This document shows positions 32,826 through 44,345 of a DNA stretch of 64,000 nt, in pieces. Under the pieces are notes generated by a model that searched no databases, was not told the DNA's origin, and saw nothing but the letters and a program-made list of their open reading frames with translations. The translations under genes were made by a program, and so were the position numbers. The stretch covers positions 744,001-808,000 of the forward strand of contig AP026130.1 in NCBI GenBank assembly GCA_030295235.1, read 5' to 3'. Position 1 is the stretch's first letter. The number at the start of each line of letters is the position of its first letter. Source of the DNA: Fistulifera solaris (Eukaryota > Bacillariophyta > Bacillariophyceae > Naviculales > Stauroneidaceae).

Positions 32826-33682
32826 ATGGCTTACAGACGAAAAGGCGTCGGCGTAGGTCGCTTCAGTGCCGACAGGTGAGTTGCGTTTTTCACGTCTAGG
32901 AAAATAGAATTAGCAATTCATTCAGGTTCTAATTCTTCGCTCCCCGCACACTTGACTTTTAAAGACAATTGCAGAAAAAAGCCGATGAGATGAAAGCAGT
33001 GTCATTGCAATCTGCGATCGATACATGTGAGAAGTTAGAGATTAAGCTCACAGAGTTTGCCAAAACGCACCGAAACGATATTCGCAACGACCCGGTGTTT
33101 CGACAACGCTTTCTCGAAATGTGTGCCCCTCTCGGCGTCGACCCCCTTTCATCGGACAAAAGCTTTTGGGGAAGTGTCTTGGGCATGGGCGATTTTTATC
33201 ACGAACTGGCGGTCAAAGTGGCGGAAGTCTGTTCGGCGAGTCGCTCCACGAACGGCGGTATCATGAGTGTGAAAGAAGTGCAAGCGATTTTGGCCAAACG
33301 AAAAACGAGACTTGGCACGGCCAGCGCTGCGGCGACAGTCAGTGCTTCCGACATTGAAGTGGCGATCAAGAAACTGGGAAAATTGGGCGGAGGATTTCGA
33401 ACTATCAAAGTTGGGAAATCGACCATGATTGTGTCGGTGCCCAATGAATTAGACGGAGATATTATGCGTGTCATGGCGGTGGGAAATGAATTATCCCATG
33501 GGATCACAGTCGATGATATGATTGTTGCGACGCAATGGTCTCGTGAGCGAATCGAGCGTGCCGTTCAGCTGCTGCTTCAAGAAGGCATGGCGTGGTTGGA
33601 TACACATCAAGGAGAAGATTACTACTGGTTCCCATCTTCGTGGCAAGAAGAGCGTGCGAAAATAAAAGAACAAGCTACTTAG
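32826..33682 (+). CDS. SNF8: SNF8/VPS22 (EAP30), ESCRT-II subunit
   Basis: Exon 1 is 32826-32875 (MAYRRKGVGVGRFSADR). The intron is GTGAGT...TTAAAG, and exon 2 runs from about 32965 to 33682; about 255 residues. EAP30 features: basic Gly-rich start, helical hairpin (SLQSAIDTCEKLEIKLTEFA), FLEMCAPLGVDPL, FWGSVLGMGDFYHELAVKVA, then the two winged helices (SASDIEVAIKKLGKLGGGF and HGITVDDMIVATQWSRERIE) and GMAWLDTHQGEDYYWFPS. In ESCRT-II it joins VPS25 and VPS36 to sort ubiquitinated cargo into multivesicular bodies. Intact frame and length normal for the family. Confidence 0.95.
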
Positions 33683-33723
33683 AATGAACTCATGAATATA
33701 GTGCTTGTCACCCTCTACACTAT

Positions 33724-34329
33724 CTAAATGGATCCGCAATCAGAGTCATCTGCATGACTCTTAAGGTCCGGGGCGCGAGAAATGGACTCGGACGACGTTT
33801 CCGCCGTAATATTCACTTGCGCATCTTCCTCGTGCACGAAAGGGACATTCGAATGACTGGTAATGCTAACGAAAACCTCGGCGGGAATGTTGTCAGCGTG
33901 CGAAAACATATGAGAAGTCTCGTGCTCAATGACGGGTTTCGACATGCCTGCAATACGGCTGGAAGATCGATCAACGGGAGACTTTTTACTGCTCTGAAGT
34001 TTGTTAGTTACAGGAGGAGGCAGCTGCTTTGCATCAGAGAAGACGGGATTGTTACCCGTTCCGCGTGTCTTGTTGAGCAACAGGAGACTTCGCGGAGTTC
34101 TAGGTTGTTTGTTAGGCGTCACAGGAATAGATGACTTCTTGCCTCTCGTCGATAAGGACACATCCGGGGCAAAGGTGTACTCGGACATTAGTTTTGTCTC
34201 GAGATTCTTCAGCTTCTGGTCTCGTTCTTGCAAAAGAAGGACTGAACGCTCATAGATGGAAAGGCTTGGATCGTTTTTACGTTGCGTCGAAGCGGACGTG
34301 TTGGGGGTAACTCTCATGGTGGTCTTCAT
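33724..34329 (-). CDS. hypothetical protein with LYER-type coiled-coil motif
   Basis: 201 residues, single exon, intact, stop to stop only 41 bp from SNF8. The N-terminal helix (LSIYERSVLLLQERDQKLKN, then LETKLMSEYTFAPDVS) matches the widespread 'LYE+g..+..E.....+....+.TF.P.+' pattern seen in protist and ciliary proteins of unknown function. The rest is Ser/Pro/Lys-rich and disordered with several possible SP/TP phosphosites (VTPNKQPRTPRSLL). I do not recognise a specific gene. Confidence 0.65.
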   Translation of the reverse strand: MKTTMRVTPNTSASTQRKNDPSLSIYERSVLLLQERDQKLKNLETKLMSEYTFAPDVSLSTRGKKSSIPVTPNKQPRTPRSLLLLNKTRGTGNNPVFSDAKQLPPPVTNKLQSSKKSPVDRSSSRIAGMSKPVIEHETSHMFSHADNIPAEVFVSITSHSNVPFVHEEDAQVNITAETSSESISRAPDLKSHADDSDCGSI

Positions 34330-34589
34330 CGTCCTTTCGTTCCACTGCTCGTCGTCAAGAATTTTTGACGACTGTGAAAATTGTGAAGATTTGACTTCTC
34401 AAGCAATCATTGCTGCTTGACTGTCGAAACACGTCAATCCTTGTGGGACTCACCGTGATCGTAGAAAACACGGTGCGAAAATTAACCCCGCGTGAACGTG
34501 GCAATAAAGGTGCGCTGAGATGTTCTTCAAGGACTTAAATCCTAATAAACAGCCATTGATGAGGAAAAATGCTTGTTTAAAGTCTATAG

Positions 34590-36851
34590 TTACGAAAATA
34601 GTGTGTTTTCGCTGATGTCGGCTGCTTCACTGTCGTCGTTCACAAAACCGACCGTTACTTCGCAATCCATTTCATGAAGACAATAGGTCACGGCATCGTG
34701 CGTTGAAGCGAATATATGATCCCTGCCTATTTTATCAGCCAGCCCGCCTATAAACAGCATTCGCATCACATCTTGGTTCGGGTTGGTAAAAACGATGCGT
34801 TGTCCCTGGGATCTGAGATTGTCGAACGTTTTCTCCAAAATGCAAAGCGCGCTTGTATCAATATGCGCGACCGAGCTAAAGTCTAAAACGAGATATCTGC
34901 TTTGAGTTTCCGATTCGATGTTGCCCTCTTGGAAATGTTGCATTATTTTCTCTCGGACATGCTCTGTGTTTGCGAAATAAAGGCTTCCTTCGATGCGAAT
35001 AAGCACAACACCATTGTAATGGTCTGCTTCCGGGTATTGTTTGATGTTGATGTAAGCACAAGTACCTGGTAGACGACCCAAAAGTGTTATGTGTGGATAC
35101 GCGGACTGATAGATCACGACAAGTAGCGACACTGCCACTGCGATCGCAAGGCCAAGTTCGACTCCAAGGAATAGCGTGCCAAAGCATGCTATTAGCCAGA
35201 CATTAAAGTCAGAACGGTGGACAGTCCATAGGCGCAGAGCTTCTTCAAAATCGACAAGACTCACTACACCAGAAATTACAATTGAAGCAAGAATACAGAG
35301 CGGCATCTTTTCGAATAGTTTCGTCAAAAATAGGAGCACGAGGCTGACCAACGTCGCCGTCACAATGCCGCTCATGCCACTTTGTGCACCGCTGTCATTG
35401 TTCACAGCGGATCGAGAAAAAGACCCCGTTACCGGATACGAACTGAACATGCCTCCCATCAAATTCTTGATAATTAAAAACTCATCAGACATTTTTTTAG
35501 TAAAAGACGCTCTCAGATATGTGACATCACGTACCGACATTCCCAATCCGATCAGTTCTTGCGATGAATCAATTTCGTACTTGTGTGAGAATGCAAGCCG
35601 TTTCGCGATGGCAATGCTTTCCATGAACCCCACAAGAGTGATGGTGCTGACAAGAGGGATGAGTTTGCTAGCTTCTTTCACAGGCGTCCAATAGGAGATG
35701 GTGAAAGGCGGCAAACCACCGGGTATTTGACCAACGACAGGAATGCCCTTGTTCTCGAGGTCGAATGCGGACGTTAGAATGATAGCGATTATAGAAACAA
35801 TCAGAGGACCAACAGCACGCAGTTTCTGAAACCGAGGCGACTTTGCGCTCGCTGTCTTGGCAAATAAAAGAAAACAGATGCCGACCGACCCGAACAGAAA
35901 TGTCCGCCAATTGAAGTTATCGATGTTCTTTAACAAGTTGAAAATCAATTCATGAAATCGATCGGACCGTTCTACGTCGTATCCCAAAAGGTATTTGACT
36001 TGCGACATGCCGATAATGACAGCGGCTCCGGTCGTAAAACCCGATATTACCGCGTGGCTGAGAAAATTTGTGACAAATCCCATGCGACAGATTCCCAACA
36101 CAATGTAGGTGATGCCCACCAGGAACGATATTTGCACAGCGATCTGATTGTATGTTGCTTGATATTCCGGTGTACCGGGGCTCAAGTCTGGATACTCTTC
36201 CAGGAGGCTCGAAAGACCCGACGAGAGGAGGAGAGATATTATGGCTACGGGTCCCACTGCCAGTTGCCGACTACTTCCGAAGCAAGCGTAAGCGTAAATA
36301 GGGAAAACAGCGGAATACAGACCATACTCTACTGGTAAGCCAGCAAGCTTCGCGTAGCTCATACTCTGGGGAATGATCATGATACCGACAGTAAGTCCAG
36401 CTACCAGATCAGTGATGAAATTCGATCGAAAATCGTACGCTTTTAACCACGAGACGATCGGCGTGACTACCTCACACCATTCCGCTATAGAGCGATCCTT
36501 TCCACTGCAAAGGAAATCCCCAATCACTCGGCGCAGACTCCGGCGTTCGGATTGTAAATCGAATTGCATGTGCGGCACAGCGTGACGACGGTGGGCCAAC
36601 GCATCGGTCCGGATGAACTCGAGTGCACGACGGTGACTCGACACCAGTGGCCGCTTGCGCAAACTATCGGGTGATACCGAAGCTACCGCAAGTAGTCCTA
36701 CCGTAGAAGAATAAGAATCATCTTCGTCCATGTGAATATTTCGTGTGGTTCGGCCGTGAAGACTGGACGACAATGACAGAGAATCACGCGGACGAGATTT
36801 GCGAGTTTTCTTCTCCGAGGGTCCTTCTTCGTTAGCGAGAAGGTCGTACAT
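34590..36851 (-). CDS. SLC26/SulP-family anion transporter
   Basis: 753 residues, single exon, intact. About 140 N-terminal cytoplasmic residues with Arg/Ser clusters come first. The SulP membrane domain starts at DLVAGLTVGIMIIPQSMSYA (family signature), with LAGLPVEYGLYSAVFP, LAVGPVAIISLLLSSG, FSSYPVTGSFSRSAVNND and about 12 membrane segments. The C-terminal STAS domain runs from GVVLIRIEGSLYFANTEHV to about residue 720, with YLVLDFSSVAHIDTSAL, the loop equivalent to the anti-sigma-antagonist phosphosite. The family moves sulfate, bicarbonate, chloride or molybdate; the substrate cannot be chosen here, though bicarbonate or sulfate uptake is most likely in a marine alga. Plasma-membrane location is inferred. 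Confidence 0.93.
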   Translation of the reverse strand: MYDLLANEEGPSEKKTRKSRPRDSLSLSSSLHGRTTRNIHMDEDDSYSSTVGLLAVASVSPDSLRKRPLVSSHRRALEFIRTDALAHRRHAVPHMQFDLQSERRSLRRVIGDFLCSGKDRSIAEWCEVVTPIVSWLKAYDFRSNFITDLVAGLTVGIMIIPQSMSYAKLAGLPVEYGLYSAVFPIYAYACFGSSRQLAVGPVAIISLLLSSGLSSLLEEYPDLSPGTPEYQATYNQIAVQISFLVGITYIVLGICRMGFVTNFLSHAVISGFTTGAAVIIGMSQVKYLLGYDVERSDRFHELIFNLLKNIDNFNWRTFLFGSVGICFLLFAKTASAKSPRFQKLRAVGPLIVSIIAIILTSAFDLENKGIPVVGQIPGGLPPFTISYWTPVKEASKLIPLVSTITLVGFMESIAIAKRLAFSHKYEIDSSQELIGLGMSVRDVTYLRASFTKKMSDEFLIIKNLMGGMFSSYPVTGSFSRSAVNNDSGAQSGMSGIVTATLVSLVLLFLTKLFEKMPLCILASIVISGVVSLVDFEEALRLWTVHRSDFNVWLIACFGTLFLGVELGLAIAVAVSLLVVIYQSAYPHITLLGRLPGTCAYINIKQYPEADHYNGVVLIRIEGSLYFANTEHVREKIMQHFQEGNIESETQSRYLVLDFSSVAHIDTSALCILEKTFDNLRSQGQRIVFTNPNQDVMRMLFIGGLADKIGRDHIFASTHDAVTYCLHEMDCEVTVGFVNDDSEAADISENTLFS

Positions 36852-37051
36852 CTTTCCGAAAATGCAATTGCTATGTTTTTAATTGCATTTGGTGTTCATT
36901 GTTGCTTGGCAATGTGATTCTTTTGTAGTAAGATGTCAACAAAACTCTTGTGAACGTAAAATTCCCCAATGCTTGTGAGTCTTGGCAACACAAAGAAATC
37001 AGTCGTGGCGAAGTCCGGCATAGACTGCACCGCATACGGTACCAGGTACTT

Positions 37052-37133
37052 TGAAGTCTAGTGTGCACTTCTAGTCTAGGACAGACTTTGAGAGGAGTCT
37101 ACTATGCACTTTCGAGTCTAGGCCAGACTTCGC
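37052..37133. repeat. two-copy direct repeat, about 41-bp unit
   Basis: Copies GAAGTCTAGTGTGCACTTCT... and GGAGTCTACTATGCACTTTC... each continue into AGTCTAGGnCAGACTT. They differ at several positions, so the duplication is not recent. Internal AGTCTA/TAGACT words allow local hairpins. It lies upstream of the SLC26 gene. Confidence 0.65.
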
Positions 37134-37278
37134 TAAGCTTTTGTAAATCTTTTCTCAAGACTTGGGCTGTTGCCAATGACGATGCTAGAAATGAAATAAT
37201 AACTGCATCGTGTAAAAGGCGATATGCAGAACGGACGAAAGCTAGAGTGAACATGGCTTGATAACCTGGCTTCGGTAT

Positions 37279-37330
37279 TCATGACTGAATTTCAGTCGTG
37301 GTAATGTTTTTGGTACACTTCACATTCTAG
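37279..37330 (+). repeat. dispersed hairpin element, copy 3
   Basis: CATGACTGAATTTCAGTCGT then GGTAATGTTTTTGGTACACTTCAC; stem CATGACTGAA/TTCAGTCGTG. The ACTATAGTG box is weak here (CATTCTAGCA). Confidence 0.65.
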
Positions 37331-37541
37331 CAATCGGGAAAAGCTGCGTTACACACGCATTTTCGCGACAGGAGTCTATAAAGTCTAAAGGTATGAGTAA
37401 AAAAACCAAAACCTGCTTAAGAAAAATCATGATTCTTGACGGATGTGCATTCGAGCGAAGTAACCGTTGCACTCTTGACTAGACTATCATTTTGAAGCCA
37501 ATCAAACGACGAAAACGATTCGCGGGATTCTCGTTTTTACG

Positions 37542-39511
37542 TCAGCGTGCGCCATTAGCACCATGCATCACTCGTGCCGCACTGACTACATCATCCAGAC
37601 AACGCTTGAATGACGTACAAAAGTTCTCTGCTTTCAAACGAGCAATGCAACGATCGGCGTTATTCCCGCATATAATTGCTGTTTCTGCTGCCACGTGCAA
37701 AACAATCAAACGTTTCTCTTTCGCAACGTCATCAGTAGTGCCTTTCTCTTCCTGTGAAGACAAGTATCCGAGGCAAGCAACTAGTCCGCAAATCAGTTTG
37801 TTGGCGTGTTTATGCATAATAGGATGAGCCGCCGCGAGAAGATTAGAAAGAGCCACCACTGCTAAGAGAGGTACTTGACGCCCGTGAACACTGAATTCAC
37901 TTGCATCCGTCAGACGAACAATGGGAAGCAAGGCAGACAACCCCAAACGCCCAACTTCCATAGCATCAGCATTCTCCTGTTGCACATGATCGTACAAAAG
38001 CGGAATCAGAACAATTAAAAGGCCCCACACCAGCTTTTCGTCTGATGTACGGTGTCGGGCAGTATCTAAAATGGTGAACCACTGCTGTGTTGCTTGACGT
38101 CTGCGCATTTGCACGTCGGAGCGCTGGCTCTGCAAAAGTCGTAACAAATGACGCTGCGCAGTGCCGACCAATACGAGTGTACGTCCATTCCGACAAGTCT
38201 TTGCCACAATGTCAAGTGCCGTAAACAGATTTTCTGCCTGTTCTATCAGTGTTCTGGGAAAATCTCCAGCATTGAAATGAACTTTTTTAGTCATGAAAAG
38301 TAAGTGGAGCAGCAAGATAGATCCCTTGCCAATCGAGACATCATTGCTTGCTCCCAAAAGCTCGTAACAAATAGGAATGAATTCGGAAATGGTGGCCCGT
38401 ACGGATTTGGCGTCGCCTGAATCCTTTATTAGAGCCAGAAAGGTCAGCACAGCATGTAAGCGGGATGGAATCTTTTCGTAAGGTTTGCTGTTCATTGTAT
38501 TTTTCTCCCTTTCTTCTTGCTGTTTAGCCGTAGAAATGGCTTCGAAGTGTCCCAGATTCAGTTCGTAGCGCGGGGATCGTTCAATATGTTCATTTCTTGG
38601 ATCGGCCATGTCTCGTCCAAAAAAGTGAGCGCGCAGAGCTTTGACGATCTCATCGTATCCAAAATTCAACAAGACCATGGTTTGAATTTCAGCACTTCCA
38701 AGCTGATCTACGGCTTCTTCTTGTATGGTATCTCCGGCGCAAGTCAACAAAAGATACTTCCAAATAGTAGGTATGATTGACGTCTCCGATTGAGATCCCA
38801 TCCAAACACGTCCCGAGGATCGGTACACGGCAAAATCCATGGGCTCCGCGGCATAAATATCTTCTAAAAACTTCCGTTGGGTGGTTGGGGGTGGCACCAG
38901 TATTGAGAAATACGAAACAGCGCATCGGGTAGTCGAGGTTCAATGTCTTGGGGATCGACCCAACATTTCGTGCAGCCAAGAAGTGTACACACCAGTCGGC
39001 CCATCGCTTTTGTTGATAGACTCCCTGGTGAAAGACTGCACATTCTGGTGTAGTTTTCAATCAGTCGCCACATCGTTTTATATGCCCTGTTTGCCAAATT
39101 TTTTTGACCTGTCGATTCTCCCTCTTCGCCACGAAACACAGAGGCGGTAAGAACTGTAAGATCGCTTGCCATCAAATCCAGAGACTTTGACAGATCAGCT
39201 TTGCAAGTGAGCTTTAACAATAAGCCATTCTCGGTAAGCCTATGAAGGTAGCATCGAAATAACAATTCAAAATGCGTAAGAACCGGCACTCCCGTCGACT
39301 GAATACGATAAGATCCAAAATCGGTTACACTCAGGTACTCCGAACGTATTCTCTTTTCGTAGGAATGAATCATTCCGGTAATCATTGTACTTGAGGTTTC
39401 AGCATCACTTGAGTTTGTTAGAAGCGCACCTAAAAGGTGCTGAACAACAGGCGGAAGAACCGGTTCTTGGGTTGACGGATCCAGCACGTCGTAATCTCGC
39501 TCTTCCCTCAT
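37542..39511 (-). CDS. large helical protein of unknown function (HEAT/ARM-like)
   Basis: About 656 residues from the ATG at 39511 (MREERDYDVLDPSTQEP). A C5 run near 38893 is one base short (after YWCH, before TTQRKFLEDIYAAEP); adding one base gives exactly 657 codons. An alternative start, MIDTLITQLVEHYRQPVHQ at about 39569, is attractive but needs a further indel. The composition is leucine-rich alternating helices (LVWGLLIVLIPLLYDHVQQ, LLAVVALSNLLAAAHPIM) like an ARM/HEAT scaffold. No catalytic motif, signal peptide or membrane segment is clear. I do not recognise the family. Confidence 0.6.
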
Positions 39512-39981
39512 CCTGGTGAACGGGCTGTCTGTAATGCTCCACAAGCTGTGTAATAAGGGTATCTATCATTGTTCGATTTCAGATAGGTCATCGGGTTGAA
39601 TATTTTGTTATGATTTGTTCGCAGTGTTTGTCGTCGTTATTTTGTCGTTTTTGTTTCATTTTTCACTTCGCTGCACGCGGTACCGCTAAGACAATTTTTT
39701 ATAGAGCTCTTAGCTTTTTTTACCAAGTGTATTTAGTACTTCCACGCCTATAAGTGCGATTTTGTATATAAAAAAGAATGTGAGACGCTCAAATTCTTGC
39801 TCCCGAAACGGTACTGGGCTTGCATACACAGGAAGAAAAGATCGCGATGTGCAGATTCACAAGAGCGAAAACGCGCAAAAGATCTTTTTTCTTCTCCGAC
39901 TGCCACAACTTACTTCATTGGTCTTCAATATTGTCCGTTCCAACAGTCAGCATTCTTCTAATTATCATCTAATTCATCAAA

Positions 39982-41021
39982 ATGGGATTTCTAAGCCGCG
40001 CCCTCAAGGAGACTTTCGAGCAGGAAAAGCCCCAGCAACTGCGAGGGGATATCCGCATGATTTCCGGATGCTTGGATTCACAGACAAGCGCCGACGTTTC
40101 CAACGTCCAGTCCTTCCAACTCCCTGATCCTGCTGGTGAAGCGGGCGGGGCCTGTACCAGTGCTTTATTGAACATTGTCTACAAGGATCATCACAACACG
40201 GCGGCGGATCTTTCGTTCACCGAAGTTCTCACGCAGATGCGTTCCATGCTGAAGGCGAAGAGATACTCTCAGGTTCCTCAGGTAAGATACCACTGAAAAG
40301 AATCAAGGCCGGTTTTTCGGCATAACATAAACTAATGTATTGCTCTCTCTTCTAGATGTCGGCCTCTCGAGAAATTGATGTCAACACCAAGTTTGATCTG
40401 GTACCAGACAACGCCACAGGAACAAAACGAGCTGTACTAGTGGGCATCAATTACATCGGTCACTCGCAAGGCGTTTTGAGTGGATGTCACAATGACGTTA
40501 AGAACATGGTGGACTATATCAAGGACGTTCACGGCTTTGAGGAGCAAAATATCACCGTGATTATGGACGACGGCGAGCACCCGGAACCGACAAAAGCCAA
40601 CATTGTTGCTGCTTACAAGAAACTGATCGAGGAAAGCCAACCCGGTGACTGCCTTTTCTGTCACTATTCCGGCCACGGTGCCAAGATCAAGGACGATGAA
40701 CAAGGCGAAGAGAAAGATGGTTATGATGAAGTGCTAGTACCTGTTGATTACGAGCAGGCTGGCATGATCCGCGACGACGATCTGTTTGATATTCTGATTC
40801 GACCTATGCAGCAGGGTGTTTCTTTGTTTTGCTTGATGGACTGCTGCCACTCCGGAACAGTTATGGATCTTCCTTACATTTTCAAAGCCGACGGTATTTT
40901 CGAGAACATGGAAATCGACGAGAACTTTGATTTTGAAAAGTTGTTCAAAAAGGTTGGTGAGGTGGCCGTCCGTGAGCTTGGAAATTACGTCAAGAACAAG
41001 TACTTGAAAGACGTCTTGTAA
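39982..41021 (+). CDS. type III metacaspase
   Basis: Exon 1 is 39982-40281 (100 codons), the intron GTAAGA...TCTAG, and exon 2 40356-41021; 321 residues, intact. The caspase-like p20 is C-terminal: KRAVLVGINYIGHSQGVLSG, catalytic His in FCHYSGHGAKIKDDE, and catalytic Cys in FCLMDCCHSGTVMD. The p10-like block lies before it (RMISGCLDSQTSADVSNV ... GGACTSALLNIV), the reversed p10-p20 order that defines type III metacaspases of algae with complex plastids. These are Arg/Lys-specific, usually calcium-dependent cysteine proteases linked to stress and cell death. The protein has further Cys residues besides the nucleophile that could make it redox sensitive. No targeting peptide, so probably cytosolic. 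Confidence 0.92.
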
Positions 41022-41448
41022 AAGTTACAGTGTTTTGTTTATCAGCCGTGGTGCTTCGGAGGCTTTGGCATGATCAAAGTTCGCTAACAGTTAATAGCGA
41101 TGATAGAAAATGTCTCTGTTGCATCTACCTTTTGAGAGTTATTAAGCTAACAAGCCTTCCTAGGTCTGGTGATCTGGCTCGTTCTAGACTATGTCTCGTT
41201 GCATCTCCTTCGTCTCTAGCCGTTATAGCCGCATCATGTCCGAAATTCTGAATCAGGTGGGAAAGTACTTTTTACGTTATAGTCCGACTGTCATCGTCAG
41301 TCCGTGCGACTTTTTCTTTTCGTTTGTCGTCACCATCCGCCACATCCGAAGAAAAATTTGCGGCCATTGTTACTTTTCTATTGTTGCGACGCAAAGATGT
41401 CAAGGTTTCCATTGCAATAATCACCTTCCAAACGCGAAAATACACCAA
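41022..41448. other. intergenic between metacaspase and ABC transporter
   Basis: 427 bp. An open frame upstream of the ABC start (from 41191) continues in frame but reads as Cys/Arg-rich untranslated sequence. No repeat seen. Confidence 0.45.
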
Positions 41449-43745
41449 ATGAACTCCTCACCTCACACTTATTGCTGCCGAAGACTCAGGGGCTTTCTCT
41501 CTTTAATTGTAACATTAGCAGCCCTTTCGGACGTTCATTCTTTTCACATACATCTCGTGTTCTACAACATCCGCAAAGGAGCCAAGCCTTCAATCGGCAA
41601 TGCGTTTTATTACCGTCTACTTCGATCGATGAAGCCTCTGCTTTTGAGCTAGAATACTACAATCCGAATGAAATTCATCCAAAGACAAAATCACTAAGAA
41701 AAAGTGCCATCTTCTTTGGCGAAACTGTGCTACAAATGATTTCCGAAAGTCGCAGCAAACGAAAGTACCGAAAATTGAAAAAGAATTTAAAGAAGGCTAA
41801 AGGAAAGAAAGAGCAAATATCATGGAGGGATCGACTAAGAGAACTAGACGAACAACGACGGAATTTGGTGACCTTGGCAGATTATACGGCTTCCATTGTC
41901 GTGCCTTCATTTTCTTTTCTAATACTGGGAGCTTTCATGATGAGTGTGATACCGCACTTTGAAGCACGTTGCGTTTCGTTAGTTGCCACGATGGACCCTA
42001 GCAGGCCGAAGTTGATCAAAGCACTGATGGGTTTGGGGATCAGCACGACTCTCTGTGCCTATTTCACTGGAATGCGCGGCACGTTATTTTGGATCGCCGG
42101 TACGCGGGTCAATTACAACGTTCGCGTGAAACTGCATCGTAATTTGTTGCTTCAAGAGGCCGCTTTTATGACTCCAATGAGACGGGATATTTGTTGAGTC
42201 GTCTCAACAATGACGTCAATAAGATTGGGAATGTGGTATCTTATCACGTGAATGTCGTCTTCCGTCAACTGGCTCAATTCATTTTTGGAAGCATTTATTT
42301 ACTCAAAATAGCACCTCGACTCGCGCTTTACGCATTCGGTGGCATTGCTCTCGTTGGTTGGATTTCGATGATATACGGAAAATTCAACCGATACCTAAGG
42401 TGAGTTTAATGGGGATGATTCCGTGGTGTTCTGCTCAGATGCGTTCTAATCGCCCGCAATAGTCAAAAGTACAAGATAGTTTTGCTGACGGTACAGCTGT
42501 AGCTGAAACGTCTTTCTCAATGTCGGAGACCATTCGTGCCTTTGATGGGGTTGCAGTTGAATCAGAAAAGTATGAGAATGCGCAACACAAGGCTCTTGAG
42601 CTAGAAGAAGTGCAAGCGTGGGGCTACGGGACGCATAAATTTATCAGTGACGGTCTACAATATGGCTTGAAAACGCTATTGTTGTTTGCTTGCTGGAGAG
42701 CTGGGCTAAATGGTAACTTGCCTGCGTCGCAGCTCACTGCGTTTTTGTTTTATACCGATTTCGTTCTGGAATCTTCGAATGAAGTTGGAGACCAGTGGGC
42801 AAAGATTCAGGGCGCATTTGGTGCCAGTACGAGTGTATTTGAACTGATTCGTCGCATTCCGGCAGTACGAGACCCACCACGAGCACGGGGGACTGATTCG
42901 GCCGCTAGCGGATTGTTAGTCAATGGTGCAACGGCATCCAAACCGATCGTAACCCTCGATGACGTGACTTTGAAATATGAAGCAATGGAGTCTCCTGCTC
43001 TTACTCATGTCAATCTAGGCATTCATGCCGGTGACCGCGTTGCCATTGTTGGAAGGAGCGGCAGTGGAAAATCAAGCGTTCTTCGCAGTATACTCCGGTT
43101 TTACGATCCCGATGAGGGAAAAATTGAGATTGAGGGTAAGAACCTCAAAGATATGTCCCGAAAGGAGTTAGCGTCGCTACTTGCGCTGGTTTCGCAGGAA
43201 CCTGACCTTTTCCCCATGACTTTGATGGAGAATGTATTATACGGCATTGATAAAGATGCAACCGACTCGGTCACCGGCGAACCATGTTATAGTGACGAGC
43301 TTCGAAAGAGAACTGAGCAATGTCTGCAACTCTCGGGATTACCAGTTGGGCCTGGCAACGATCTGAATTTGACGCTGGACACTCGAGTCGGAGAAGGTGG
43401 CCGCGGACTGTCTGGTGGCCAAAGACAACGAGTTGCTATCGCTCGTGCATTGATAAGATCTCCCACAGTACTGCTTCTGGATGAACCCACTTCGGCGTTG
43501 GATTCTCAATCGGAAAATGCGTGCTGTCTGCTTTACAGACTGCTCTAGAAAACTGCAAATGCATGGTCATGGTGACACATCGTCTTGGGGCAGTGCGTGC
43601 ACTGGGTGTCAATCGCGTGATCGTGATGGAGAAGGGTGCTATTGTAGAATCAGGTCATCCCGAACAGCTTCTTCGAGACAAGGATAGCCTTTACACTTCG
43701 CTAGCGCGAGAGCAAGGGATTGTCGCCCAGAGTATTGAAACATAA
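41449..43745 (+). CDS. ABC half-transporter, ABCB/TAP-like, with N-terminal targeting region
   Basis: Exon 1 is 41449-42399, the intron 42400-42462 (GTGAGT...AATAG), and exon 2 42463-43745. The N-terminus has a signal-like segment (RGFLSLIVTLAALSDVHSF), then a Lys-rich stretch and membrane helices (SIVVPSFSFLILGAFMMSV). The ATPase is complete: Walker A GRSGSGKSS, ABC signature LSGGQRQR, Walker B TVLLLDEPTSALD, and H-loop VTHRL. One-base shifts occur after the signal region (about 41600), in T4 near 42166 (EAAF, then DSNETGYLLSRLNND), at GG near 42468, and at a G near 43520 (SENA-VLSALQTALE). The frame continues perfectly each time. It would dimerise and export peptides, lipids or metal conjugates from an organelle; which organelle is unclear. 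Confidence 0.82.
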
Positions 43746-44345
43746 GATAACAGATCTTGCCTCCCCCTGAAACGAAGAAGAGCTCTAAATAAAAGTTGTT
43801 CGGGTTTCAGGATGCTGTAAGCAGACGGCAGTATTGTTTGCGTTTGCGGTAGCGTCCACAAACAAGATGCTCCGATGACTATCAACCTGCATTGCTCGTT
43901 AAAAATAAAGGCTTTGGCTTGGATTTCTAGAAAGTAAAATGATCTCCTTGCATTAGTTTGTGGTGGAAACGTTGACCTTACAAAGTAGTTTATTAGCCAT
44001 TAACCTTATGGCGAGCTCGCGTGGCTTCGTCGCTCAGTTGAGAGCAAGATTTCTGATTTCACGTTTCGCGTCTCCCAGTACCAGTACCCCATTGACGTTT
44101 TGTATCTAAAGTGACGAGTGTAGACGGTAGACGTCAGCATGTTCCGTTTCTGCGGCAAGCTGCACGCTTCGCCCGCATGGAAGAAGTGAGAAGTGAGAAC
44201 GGCGCACACAACACAAAATGCCTCAGTCCTCTTCTATTCTTTCTTCTTCCAATAAATTCCGATTGAACCCTTCTACAAAAATTAACTAAACATCAAGACG
44301 AAGGAAACGTGAGCAGTTACCATTCGCATTGTAAAAATAGGAGAG
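43746..44345. other. intergenic, no gene seen
   Basis: 600 bp between the ABC transporter stop codon and the PDZ gene. AT-rich near the 3' flank. No repeat family member or RNA gene recognised. Confidence 0.5.

Larger units (their letters stand above)
36852..37541. other. intergenic region with direct repeats and a hairpin element
   Basis: Holds a two-copy 41-bp direct repeat (37052-37133) and a dispersed hairpin element (37279-37330). No gene seen. Confidence 0.5.

Noticed and set aside
41191-41448. N-terminal extension of the ABC transporter upstream of 41449
   Set aside because: The extra 86 residues are Cys/Arg-rich and not membrane- or signal-like; the ATG at 41449 directly precedes a signal-type segment.
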